Assembly: GCA_045632125.1 (NCBI GenBank)
Contig: JAZQWC010000089.1
Location: forward strand, 145,463 to 209,462
Length of the DNA: 64,000 nucleotides
DNA from: CALWPV01 sp045632125
GTDB lineage: Bacteria > Bacillota > Clostridia > Lachnospirales > Bianqueaceae
Direction: 5' to 3'
A program made the translations under genes and the position numbers. Shown here one piece after another: positions 43,193 through 51,360 of the stretch. The notes under the pieces were generated by a model. That model saw only the letters and a program-made list of their open reading frames with translations. It did no database searches and had not been told where the DNA came from. Every line of letters starts with the position of its first letter. The first letter of the stretch is position 1.

Positions 43193-43714
43193 ATGAAAGT
43201 GCTTAAGATTATTATTGCCGTTGCTTTTGGCGCGATTCTATTGGCCGGATGTTTTGCCAAGGAGGATGAGGTAACTGAAATCAAATTTAATCGAGGGCAC
43301 GACTCTATGTGGGGCAATCAGTTTTATATTGCAATTCAGGCTACGGAGATTGTTCAGGCTCATTACATACCGGAGGGTAGTTCAGAATTGGTTACAGTCG
43401 AACACCTTTCCATTACAGAAGCGCAATGGCAAACGATAAAAAGTATGGTAGAACAACTTCCTCTTGAGAAAGTGCGCACCGATATTTGGGAAAAACAAAA
43501 GCTTGATGGCAGCGAGTTTCGGGAACTAACTTTGGTTCGAGGCAAAAAAGAGACTACCTATTATTGGCCTGACACACCAGAGGCACAACAGATGGAGCAG
43601 TTTTTTGAAGCATTGTTACTTCCTGAATGTACAAGTTCAACCCATGATACGGAGTGTATTGACGGGGGTGTTCAGCATTATGTGGATGAAGGAAAGAGAA
43701 TTTATACCGGATGA
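43193..43714 (+). CDS. lipoprotein, function unknown
   Basis: 173 residues. Signal peptide MKVLKIIIAVAFGAILLAGC with lipobox LAGC at residues 17-20. The mature domain is a mixed beta/helix region with no motif that I recognise. Near the C-terminus three Cys (PECTSSTHDTECID) could form a disulfide or metal site. AAAGGA precedes the ATG. Confidence 0.7.
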   Translation: MKVLKIIIAVAFGAILLAGCFAKEDEVTEIKFNRGHDSMWGNQFYIAIQATEIVQAHYIPEGSSELVTVEHLSITEAQWQTIKSMVEQLPLEKVRTDIWEKQKLDGSEFRELTLVRGKKETTYYWPDTPEAQQMEQFFEALLLPECTSSTHDTECIDGGVQHYVDEGKRIYTG

Positions 43715-43764
43715 AACGTTTTTTGTTGATCTAAGTAAAAAAGAATTTCAATGACAAAAGTATA

Positions 43765-43793
43765 TTGCAAACATGACGGAGTAGTGCTATAAT
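43765..43793 (+). promoter_or_regulatory. promoter of the small membrane protein gene
   Basis: TTGCAA (43765-43770), 17-bp spacer, TATAAT (43788-43793). Confidence 0.75.
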
Positions 43794-43825
43794 GAAATCA
43801 TCCAAATAAATAAGGAGGATTCAAA

Positions 43826-44248
43826 ATGTTTGCATCAGTGGATAGTGGTTTTATTCTTTTTATGTTGGCACTTGCGTTAGCAGCGGTAATTGTATTTCTA
43901 ATTCGAATTGGGATGCGAAAGATTTTGCATCCGGTACGGAAACAAAAAGTTCAAGTTGCAGCCATCGAGTATCAGGATCAAAACCTCAATGCGAAGGCAC
44001 GTAAGCTTGCCAGTAATCCCATGGGCGGCAATCGGAGTGCTTTGCAGGTGAGTCATTTGGCGCATGTCATGGTAGATGATATGTTATTTACTCTGTATGA
44101 AATTGAAAATGAAAATAAGCTCCTGCGGCTTAAAGCTCCTGCAGCGATTGGAAATAATATGGCGAAAGTGGGAGACATCGGTTATATAACCTATCAGGAC
44201 GGAAGAATCCTGAGCTTTGAAAAAACCGGCAGCATCGTGGAAAAGTGA
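43826..44248 (+). CDS. small membrane-anchored protein (DUF2500-like)
   Basis: 140 residues: one N-terminal membrane helix (about 8-28: GFILFMLALALAAVIVFLIRI), then a beta-rich domain with a short repeated-strand pattern (VQVAAIEYQ; HVMVDDMLFTLYEIENENKLLRLKA; KVGDIGYITYQDGRILSFEK). The final G-D-x-G-x-ITYQ-x-x-x-x-L-S-F fits the DUF2500 group moderately. Role unknown. AAGGAGG lies before the ATG. Confidence 0.65.
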   Translation: MFASVDSGFILFMLALALAAVIVFLIRIGMRKILHPVRKQKVQVAAIEYQDQNLNAKARKLASNPMGGNRSALQVSHLAHVMVDDMLFTLYEIENENKLLRLKAPAAIGNNMAKVGDIGYITYQDGRILSFEKTGSIVEK

Positions 44249-44252
44249 AATT

Positions 44253-44293
44253 AAAAAATGGACTCTTGAATGGCATTCAAGAGTCCATTTTTA
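44253..44293. terminator. bidirectional terminator
   Basis: AAAAAATGGACTCTTGAA (44253-44270) pairs with TTCAAGAGTCCATTTTTA (44276-44293) around a 5-base loop; it overlaps the last codons of the minus-strand metallophosphoesterase gene. Confidence 0.92.
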
Positions 44294-45139
44294 TGCACGA
44301 TCAATTCCAAGTTTTTCGGCAGCCCATTCCCAGCTTTCTTCATGGTCGTAGGGAAGATTGTGCTCTTGGGCATATTGATTGGCTATTTCGATACAGGGGA
44401 TCGAATAATCCTGGCCGGTGCGCAGGGTTTTCGTAATAGCTCGAGCCCATACACGGCCGTGATCCATAAAACCACTGTCGCAAAATTCCCGCACCACTGC
44501 TTCTACATCGTAAGAGACGTGGAATAGCTGAGGCTGCCAGTGTCCATCTGCAAGCTCAAGCATGGCAAAGGTCGCACCGGGTTTGTTGGTGCAGGGCAGT
44601 CCAACAGAGCCGCCATTGACAATGGTTTTTCCCTGCTGCTTGGCAATAAAGGTTTTATGAGTGTGGGCACAAAGAAGGAGATCTGTTTCCATTTGAGCAA
44701 GGGCCTGCTCGAAATCCACGTGACCCGGCAGCAACATGGCACGGGATTTCCAAAGCGCTCCGTGACAGATTTCAAAAGAAGGAGCGCCTTCGATATCCAC
44801 CTTGCGTACAATGGGCAGGCTGCGAAACCATGCGATATCGTCACTCGTTAGGTTTTCGTAGGTGTATAAAAGGGAACCGTGTTGAGAGTTATCGTTCCAG
44901 ATACTTTTTCCATCGGCATGATCGATCATATATTCCTCGCGGTTTCCGCGAATAAACCAGCAACGATAGCGAGAAGCCATATCGCGCAGCAGCGCGAGTG
45001 TTTTTTGCGGACAGGCACAGTCGGAAATATAATCCCCTAAAAAGAGCAAGCCATCTGCGCCGTGCTTTTCGGCTTCTGCGAAACAGGCCTCCAGAGCAAT
45101 GTGATTGCTGTGAATATCGCCAAAGGCGGCAAGTTTCAT
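44291..45139 (-). CDS. metallophosphoesterase
   Basis: 282 residues from ATG 45139, six bases after AGGAGG. Dinuclear-metal motifs: FGDIHSNH (7-14), LFLGDYISD, FIRGNREE, and the late CAHTHKTF. It is similar to the YfcE/MJ0936-type calcineurin-like phosphodiesterases. No signal peptide; cytoplasmic. The physiological substrate is unknown. Monocistronic and ended by a shared terminator. Confidence 0.9.
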   Translation of the reverse strand: MKLAAFGDIHSNHIALEACFAEAEKHGADGLLFLGDYISDCACPQKTLALLRDMASRYRCWFIRGNREEYMIDHADGKSIWNDNSQHGSLLYTYENLTSDDIAWFRSLPIVRKVDIEGAPSFEICHGALWKSRAMLLPGHVDFEQALAQMETDLLLCAHTHKTFIAKQQGKTIVNGGSVGLPCTNKPGATFAMLELADGHWQPQLFHVSYDVEAVVREFCDSGFMDHGRVWARAITKTLRTGQDYSIPCIEIANQYAQEHNLPYDHEESWEWAAEKLGIDRA

Positions 45140-45268
45140 AGTTTTCCTCCTAAGATTCAAATTCCGCCGGCCGATTGATGTCGAGGGAACGCATTTAATA
45201 CTGCTGAATCATTTTGATTAATACAATGATAGAATTATAGCTCTTTCCGGCAGGCTTGTCAAACGGAC

Positions 45269-45298
45269 TTGACGGAGTAAAGGTAAATCCAGTATAAT
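45269..45298 (+). promoter_or_regulatory. promoter of the large glycosidase-like gene
   Basis: TTGACG (45269-45274), 18 bp, TATAAT (45293-45298); TAGGAGG follows before the start at 45332. Confidence 0.75.
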
Positions 45299-45331
45299 GA
45301 AGCCAAATCACATTTACATAGGAGGTATTCC

Positions 45332-47263
45332 ATGGAGATTATTCAAAACTCTGTGAAAATTATATTGAATGAAACCAACCTACAGTTCAGTTTCGAACAT
45401 GAGGGTACCCTGTGGACCTGGGTAGAGGACTTCCGTCCTTACATCACCTTTGCAGCAACCGAGGAGCAGAAAGCTCAGGCGGCTGAAACCGGTGAACCTG
45501 TACAGCTGGATCGGGTGGATTTCGCCGATGCACGAATCATTACCCATGAGCCCTGGACCACTGGTGTTGGAAGCGGTATCATCAGTCATTTTGCCGGCTT
45601 TGCCGGTCCGGCTGAAGGCCTCGAATTTGAGACCATCGTATGGGCTGAGCTGGGCACCGGATATGTACGCTGTGAGTGGATTCCGCTGGGTGAGAGCGCG
45701 CGCACGGTGCAGGCTGTATATTGGCCGGGCCCCATGGCCTTTGAGGAGCCCAAGGCCAGTTGGTATACACTGTTGAACTGGCAGCAGGGTGTGCTGATTC
45801 CCAATAATTGGCCTGTTGCTACTACGAAGACATCCTTTAATGGCCAGCTGGGAACCGCCGGCGCTTACATGCCCTGGTTCGCTCAGGTGCGTGACGGTCA
45901 GGCATACCTTGCTATCGCCGAGACGCCTCATAACGCAGGCTACGATGTAAATCATCCGGAAAATGGTCCTTTCACCCATATGAACATTCGCTGGGAACCC
46001 AGTTTGGGCCGCATGGATTATCGCCGCGTGCTGCAGTATCGTTTCCTGACCGGCGATCAGAACACCGTATGCAAAGAGTATCGTGCTTACGCCCGCGAAA
46101 AAGGCCTGCTGCGTACCCTGAATGAAAAAGCGATTCAAAATCCGAGCATTAACGACATGGTGGGCTGCAGCTTTGTGCACATGGGCATCAAGACCAAGGT
46201 TCAGCCGAATTCCGATTTCTTTGATCCGGCAGCGCCGAGTAAAAACGACCATTTGACTCCCTTTGCAGTGCGTACCGCCGAGGTAAAAGAGTTTAAGGCA
46301 GCAGGTGTTCCCAAGCTTTACTTGCATTTGGACGGCTGGGCTCAGCCCGGTTACGACAACATGCATCCTGATTACGGCAATCAGCCCGCAGTGGCCGAGG
46401 CCGGTGGTTGGGAAGGTATGCGTGAACTGGTGGATACCATGCATGACTGTGGTTATATGTTCGGTATTCATGATCAGTACCGTGATTATTATAAGGCTGC
46501 TCCCAGCTTTGACGAGAACTTTGCCTGCCGACTGCCCGGTGGCGGCATTCCCGGTCATCAGCATTGGGCCGGCGGCCCCCAGTCTTACCTGTGCGGCAGC
46601 CAGGCTCCCTATTATGTGAAGAGAAACTTCAAAGCTATTGAAGAAGCCGGTATCAAACTGGACGGTGCCTATTTGGACGTATTTACCTGTAATGAAGGTG
46701 ATGAGTGTGATCATCCGTGGCATCGCATGACCCGTGAAGATTGCTATCAGTATCGCAACGCCTGCTTTAATTTCCTGCTGTCCAAGGGTATTTTGCCCAG
46801 CTCTGAGGAAGTCAACGATTGGGCCATTCCCAGTTTAGTATTCTGTCATTATGCGCCCTATGATTTCATGATGAACGAGCCTGGTTCTGCTAAGCATGGT
46901 ATTCCCATGCCGCTGTTCAATCTGGTATATCATGATTGTGTCATCGAGCCCTGGATGATGGACAAGGCCACCGAAAATGAGGACTATATGCTGTATGCGC
47001 TGCTCAATGCCGGTGCTCCCTACCTGCGCCGAGATGCTGCATACCCCAACATTGATGGCGCTTTTGAAGGCGTTGGCGCCCTGTCTTTGGCCGATCATGT
47101 GGCCCGCTGTAAGGTAGTGGCTGACCTGCATGAGAAAGTGGCTAAATGTGAAATGGTAAGCTGTGAACTTCTGGCGGAAGATGGCAGCGTGCAGCGCACC
47201 ACCTTCGCAGATGGTACTACCGTTACTGTAGACTTTGCAAAACAGACCTACGAAATCGCGTAA
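45332..47263 (+). CDS. glycoside hydrolase-like protein (DUF5696/GH101-related)
   Basis: 643 residues, no signal peptide. The first 260 residues form a beta-rich sugar-binding-type domain; the rest looks like a TIM barrel: YLHLDGWAQPGYDNMHPDY, YMFGIHDQYRDYY, KLDGAYLDVFTCNEGDECDHP, LPSSEEVNDWAI. The D-G-Y-D pattern and acidic strand ends fit the DUF5696 group, related to GH101/GH129 alpha-N-acetylgalactosaminidases. D/E residues in AYLDVF and SSEEV are catalytic candidates by analogy. Substrate unknown; cytoplasmic location suggests it works on imported oligosaccharides. Confidence 0.65.
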   Translation: MEIIQNSVKIILNETNLQFSFEHEGTLWTWVEDFRPYITFAATEEQKAQAAETGEPVQLDRVDFADARIITHEPWTTGVGSGIISHFAGFAGPAEGLEFETIVWAELGTGYVRCEWIPLGESARTVQAVYWPGPMAFEEPKASWYTLLNWQQGVLIPNNWPVATTKTSFNGQLGTAGAYMPWFAQVRDGQAYLAIAETPHNAGYDVNHPENGPFTHMNIRWEPSLGRMDYRRVLQYRFLTGDQNTVCKEYRAYAREKGLLRTLNEKAIQNPSINDMVGCSFVHMGIKTKVQPNSDFFDPAAPSKNDHLTPFAVRTAEVKEFKAAGVPKLYLHLDGWAQPGYDNMHPDYGNQPAVAEAGGWEGMRELVDTMHDCGYMFGIHDQYRDYYKAAPSFDENFACRLPGGGIPGHQHWAGGPQSYLCGSQAPYYVKRNFKAIEEAGIKLDGAYLDVFTCNEGDECDHPWHRMTREDCYQYRNACFNFLLSKGILPSSEEVNDWAIPSLVFCHYAPYDFMMNEPGSAKHGIPMPLFNLVYHDCVIEPWMMDKATENEDYMLYALLNAGAPYLRRDAAYPNIDGAFEGVGALSLADHVARCKVVADLHEKVAKCEMVSCELLAEDGSVQRTTFADGTTVTVDFAKQTYEIA

Positions 47264-47267
47264 ATAA

Positions 47268-47313
47268 AAAAGGCGGCGAGCCGGGAATCTATCCTCGGTT
47301 CGTCGCCTTATTT
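47268..47313. terminator. bidirectional terminator
   Basis: AAGGCGGCGAGCCG on the left pairs with CGGTTCGTCGCCTT on the right with few mismatches, and T's follow. Shared by the glycosidase-like gene and the minus-strand TlpA-like gene ending at 47346. Confidence 0.8.
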
Positions 47314-47345
47314 TTATGCATGAATAACGCAGTATTGGAAATCGT

Positions 47346-48002
47346 TCATCCAAAGTACTCAGCAATATAGTATTCCAAGGCAGCCTCGCTCATGGCACCC
47401 TGGACGCCGCCTAAAAACTCTCCGTCAGCGGAGAAGAAGGCGGTGGTAGGAATGGAATAGATACCGTAGGTATAAGCACCTACCTGATCGTGATCAAAAT
47501 AGGTGGAAAAGGTGTAACCGTTATCGGCCAGATACGCCAGGGCATCTTCTTCGGTTTCGCCGTAGAAGCCTAAATAGTTGACGAAAATAAAGTTGTATTC
47601 ATCGCCGTAGGTTTCGTAGACTTTCTGAAAATGGGGCATTTCCGATTTGCAGGGGCCGCAGGTGCTGGCCCAGAAATTCAGGATGGTGGGTTTATCGATC
47701 AGGTCCAAAAACTGAACAGAGTTACCCTCGGCATCATATAAAGGAAAGTCAGCCGCCATTAGCACATCGCCGGAATCTTCGTCGGTGGCTTCCTCAACAA
47801 CAGATTCCTCGATAACAGAATCTGTGACAGCAGAGTCTTCAATAACTGGGGAGTCGGAAGATTCTTCGGAAGCTGCGCTGGCTTCGTCTCTTAATTTCAT
47901 TTCCTCCATCATTGGCGCTAACTTATCATAGGCTACATACGCGCCGCCGATCAAAAGCGCCAGTCCACATAAAACCAGGATCCATTTAAATTTTGAATTC
48001 AT
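47346..48002 (-). CDS. TlpA-like thioredoxin-fold protein
   Basis: 218 residues. An N-terminal membrane anchor (about 6-24), a 55-residue acidic linker (EESSDSPVIEDSAVTD...), then a thioredoxin fold: FPLYDAEGNSVQFLDL, ILNFWASTCGPCKSEMPHF with CGPC at 115-118, IPTTAFFSADGEFLG with the cis-Pro. It reduces or isomerises disulfides on the outer face, with electrons from the CcdA-like protein encoded immediately upstream (10-base gap). Possibly for cytochrome-independent protein quality control. Confidence 0.9.
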   Translation of the reverse strand: MNSKFKWILVLCGLALLIGGAYVAYDKLAPMMEEMKLRDEASAASEESSDSPVIEDSAVTDSVIEESVVEEATDEDSGDVLMAADFPLYDAEGNSVQFLDLIDKPTILNFWASTCGPCKSEMPHFQKVYETYGDEYNFIFVNYLGFYGETEEDALAYLADNGYTFSTYFDHDQVGAYTYGIYSIPTTAFFSADGEFLGGVQGAMSEAALEYYIAEYFG

Positions 48003-48012
48003 AGCAACCTCC

Positions 48013-48660
48013 TTAAGCTAAAAGTCCCAATAAACGATTCAGCCAGCCGGTCATCATGGCGATACCCACGATTAGTAGGAACGAACCGGAAACCACCTGA
48101 ACCGCTCGGTAATGGCGTTTGATCCAGTTGAAAGCCGTAGTCAGCTTCTGAATCAGAAGCGCACTGATCAAAAATGGAATACCCAGCCCTAGCGCATAGC
48201 AAAGAAGCAGCAGCGCTCCCTGCAGTGCCGACCCCTGCTGAGAGGCCAGCATTAACGCCGAACCTAAAAATGCACCCACACAGGGCGTCCAAGCCACCGA
48301 AAACACCATACCGAACAGAAAGGCGGAGAGTAGACCCGCAGGGCGGGAAAGTGCCGATATGCCTTTGAAAAGGGGAAGCTGAAACAAGCCTAAAAAATGA
48401 AGTCCAAACACCACAACGATCAAACCGGTGACGATGTTGACAATGGTTTGATATCGCATCAACAAAGAACCGATGCTGCCGGCAAAGAGGCCGAGTACTA
48501 AAAACACACAGGTAAAACCGCTGATGAAGCACAGCGCGCCCAACAGAGGCCGCTTTTTTTGTTCTCCGGCAAAGTATGATAAGTAGATGGGCAGCATGGG
48601 CAGTAAACAAGGAGAGATGAAGGTAATCAACCCCTCCAAAAAGGTAATCAAATAGGTCAT
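48013..48660 (-). CDS. CcdA-like thiol-disulfide transmembrane protein
   Basis: 215 residues from ATG 48660 (AAGGAG five bases upstream); a longer frame lacks a site. Six membrane helices with two conserved cysteines in SPCLLPMLP (about 18-26) and WTPCVGA (about 127-133), the CcdA/DsbD hallmark. It carries electrons from cytoplasmic thioredoxin to the outer-face TlpA-like protein encoded next. Confidence 0.92.
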   Translation of the reverse strand: MTYLITFLEGLITFISPCLLPMLPIYLSYFAGEQKKRPLLGALCFISGFTCVFLVLGLFAGSIGSLLMRYQTIVNIVTGLIVVVFGLHFLGLFQLPLFKGISALSRPAGLLSAFLFGMVFSVAWTPCVGAFLGSALMLASQQGSALQGALLLLCYALGLGIPFLISALLIQKLTTAFNWIKRHYRAVQVVSGSFLLIVGIAMMTGWLNRLLGLLA

Positions 48661-48814
48661 AAAAACTCCTTCATAATAAGATGGCTTCATTTTAACATAA
48701 GATGCACCAATACGCCATAGGCAGATTCTGGCACAGAAGAACATAAAGCCATTGATTTTTGAATGAAAAAAGAGTATGATAAGAAGAGCAAGACTGCAGG
48801 AGGTTGAGGAGTAA

Positions 48815-49762
48815 GTGGAAATTCAAGCATTAACGAACTGCAATCTTTGTCCAAGGCACTGCAGTGTGAATCGCTATAAGCAAATGGGTTACTGCAGAGC
48901 AGGTGCCGAGCTGAGGGCGGCCAAAGCCATGATCCACCAAGGTGAGGAGCCCTGCCTGTTGGGGAGTGAAGAGGCGAAAGGCGGAAATGAAATGCCAGCG
49001 CTGCGCAGTGGTGCGGGTGCCATCTTTTTCAGTGGCTGTAATCTGCGCTGTGTGTTCTGCCAGAACTTTGAGATCAGCTGGGAACAGCAGGGTAAGGAGA
49101 TCAGTACAGAGCGATTGGGGCAGATCATGCTGGAGTTGCAGAAACAAGGTGCAGCCTGCATCGACCTGGTAACACCTACGCCTTACCTAGTGAAGATCAA
49201 AGGGGCACTGGAAGCGGTCAAAGCGAAACTTGTAATTCCGGTGGTATATAACTGTGGCGGCTATGAAGAGCCGGTGTCTCTTCAGCAATTAGAGGGCCTC
49301 ATCGATATTTATTTGCCGGATCTGAAATATTATGACAAGGCAATTGCATCAAAGTATTCCGGCTGCGCCGATTATTTTGAAAAGGCGACGGCGGCCTTGC
49401 AGGAGATGTTTCGGCAGGTGGGACCGGTGGAGTTTGATGAAAAAGGACAGCTAAAAAAAGGGTTGTTGGTGCGACACTTGGTGCTGCCGGGAGCTTATAA
49501 GGACAGTATGAAGCTGATGGACTGGTTGGGGGAAGTGTTCCCACAGGGAAGCATTCGGATCAGCCTGATGAGTCAGTATACCCCCTTTGGACGGGTGCTC
49601 AGTGAGCCGGAGCGGTTTAAGGAACTGAACCGCCGAGTGACGACCTTTGAGTATAATAAAGTGATTGACCGGGCTTTGGAAAAGGGCCTGGATGGATATA
49701 GTCAACAAAGGAGTTCTTCTACTATGGCATTGCGGCCGGACTTTGACGGCGCGGGGCTGTGA
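48815..49762 (+). CDS. radical SAM protein, PflA-like
   Basis: 315 residues, start GTG 48815 with GAGGAG upstream. N-terminal Cys cluster CNLCPRHCSVNR...GYC is typical of the PflX-like group. The radical SAM motif is C75-x3-C79-x2-C82 (CNLRCVFC), followed by YNCGGYE and DIYLPDLKYYD. The family includes pyruvate-formate-lyase activating enzyme-like proteins of unknown target. The sulfatase gene follows 31 bases on; a role in sulfatase maturation is tempting, but this is not the anSME subtype. Confidence 0.88.
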   Translation: MEIQALTNCNLCPRHCSVNRYKQMGYCRAGAELRAAKAMIHQGEEPCLLGSEEAKGGNEMPALRSGAGAIFFSGCNLRCVFCQNFEISWEQQGKEISTERLGQIMLELQKQGAACIDLVTPTPYLVKIKGALEAVKAKLVIPVVYNCGGYEEPVSLQQLEGLIDIYLPDLKYYDKAIASKYSGCADYFEKATAALQEMFRQVGPVEFDEKGQLKKGLLVRHLVLPGAYKDSMKLMDWLGEVFPQGSIRISLMSQYTPFGRVLSEPERFKELNRRVTTFEYNKVIDRALEKGLDGYSQQRSSSTMALRPDFDGAGL

Positions 49763-49793
49763 AAAGAACCTTACATAAGAAAGGAGCTTGATT

Positions 49794-51251
49794 ATGGCAA
49801 AACGTAAAAATGTGATTTTGATCCTGTCGGATCAGCAAAGAAAGGATACCATTGCAGCCTATGGTGAGGGTTTGTGCGATATCGTAAAGACCCCGAATAT
49901 CGATCAGCTGGCAGCAGAGGGTATGAAGTTCAACAACGCATATACCACTTCTGCAATCTGCGCACCGGCCCGTGCCAGTGTAATGACCGGTCTGTATCCT
50001 CATAAGCATGGTGTAATCGATAACTTTACCGATATCGTAGAGGGCACTCCCCTGTTGGGTGAGTGTATGCGCGATGCGGGTTATTTCTGTGGCTATGCCG
50101 GTAAGTGGCATGTGTCCCCGAACAAGACTCCTGAAGAATGCGGTTTCCATGAAGGTAAACCTTTTATGGGCTATGCATTCCCGGGCAGCCAGGTGTTCCC
50201 GCACCTGATCTTCAATCAGCCGCCGGATAATAAGCCCAACTACTATGAAGAGTATTTGAAGGAAGAGGGCTTTGAGAATATCGATGTATCCCACGGCTTC
50301 TTGGGTGACAACCCGGCTCTGCAGATCCAGGAAATGTTCTGTAAGCATGAAGGTCCCATCGAGAGTACCATCGAGTACTTTGTAGCACAGGAGACCAACC
50401 GTATCATCGATATGGCGAAAGATCAGGATAAACCCTTCTTCATTTGGTCCAACTTCTGGGGTCCGCATAGCCCCAGCATTGTACCGGAGCCCTATTATTC
50501 CATGTATGATCCTAAGAGCATTCCCGAGCATCCCAGCTACTGTGATACTTTCGAAGATAAACCTTATGGCTATTATCTGTCTGAGAAGATGTGGGGTCTG
50601 GGTAACTACGGTTGGGAAGGCTTCCAGGAGATCATCGCTCGCTATTTGGGCCACTGCACCATGATCGACGACATGGTGGGTATGATCGTAGATAAGCTGA
50701 AAGCCGAAGGTCTGTATGATGATACCATCATCATTTACAGTGCAGACCATGGTGACTGCCTGGGTGCACACAAACTGATCGAAAAAGGTGCCTTCACCTT
50801 CGAAGAGATCTATCATATTCCTATGGTAGTAAAGGGTGCCGGTACTAAGGATAATGACAGCTTTGTTACTTTGCAGGAACTGATGCCTACGATTTTGGAC
50901 ATTGCAGGCGCACAGCCTCCGCAGCCTGTTGACGGCGAGAGTATTCTGCCTCTGATGATGGGTGAGAAGGAAGACAATGGTCGTACCGAAGTGTTCGGCG
51001 AATATCACAATCACTTCTATATTGCTCGTCAGCGTATGGTGCGTGACCACGACTATCAGCTGACCTTCAACGAGAGCGAGAAGGGCGAATTGTACGATCT
51101 GAAGAAAGATCCTTACCAGCTGCATAATGTGGCCTACGATCCGGCCTATGCCGATATCAAGAAACAGTATATGGATAAGCTGGGTAAGCATTTGAAAGCT
51201 ACCAATGACCCAGCCGGTGTTTGGTTCCACAGAATTAAAGAATTTTATTAA
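49794..51251 (+). CDS. sulfatase (type I, Cys-type)
   Basis: 485 residues from ATG 49794 (AAGGAG seven bases upstream). The sulfatase signature is C56-A-P-A-R60 in SAICAPARASVMTG, the formylglycine precursor. Metal ligands: N-terminal LSDQQRKD, mid-chain SADHGDCLGAHK. Cys-type sulfatases in anaerobes need a radical-SAM maturase, not identifiable in this window. There is no signal peptide, so the substrate is probably intracellular, such as a sulfated sugar or small molecule. Confidence 0.92.
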   Translation: MAKRKNVILILSDQQRKDTIAAYGEGLCDIVKTPNIDQLAAEGMKFNNAYTTSAICAPARASVMTGLYPHKHGVIDNFTDIVEGTPLLGECMRDAGYFCGYAGKWHVSPNKTPEECGFHEGKPFMGYAFPGSQVFPHLIFNQPPDNKPNYYEEYLKEEGFENIDVSHGFLGDNPALQIQEMFCKHEGPIESTIEYFVAQETNRIIDMAKDQDKPFFIWSNFWGPHSPSIVPEPYYSMYDPKSIPEHPSYCDTFEDKPYGYYLSEKMWGLGNYGWEGFQEIIARYLGHCTMIDDMVGMIVDKLKAEGLYDDTIIIYSADHGDCLGAHKLIEKGAFTFEEIYHIPMVVKGAGTKDNDSFVTLQELMPTILDIAGAQPPQPVDGESILPLMMGEKEDNGRTEVFGEYHNHFYIARQRMVRDHDYQLTFNESEKGELYDLKKDPYQLHNVAYDPAYADIKKQYMDKLGKHLKATNDPAGVWFHRIKEFY

Positions 51252-51259
51252 GATGAAAC

Positions 51260-51302
51260 AACAGCCTGCCGGTGCTTTTGCGCCTGCAGGCTGTCGTTTG
51301 TT
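51260..51302 (+). terminator. terminator after the sulfatase gene
   Basis: ACAGCCTGC (51261-51269) pairs with GCAGGCTGT (51286-51294), followed by CGTTTGTTG. Confidence 0.7.
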
Positions 51303-51360
51303 GTATACTGGGTAATCCATGCCCGATGGGTATTTCGTGGCTTGGGTCAGCACTTAATAG

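Noticed and set aside
45380..46723. 447-codon minus-strand open frame
   Set aside because: Antisense to the glycosidase-like gene with no domain or start signal; shadow frame.
49722..51353. 543-codon minus-strand open frame
   Set aside because: It lies exactly opposite the sulfatase gene, has no ribosome site or recognisable fold, and is a by-product of codon bias.
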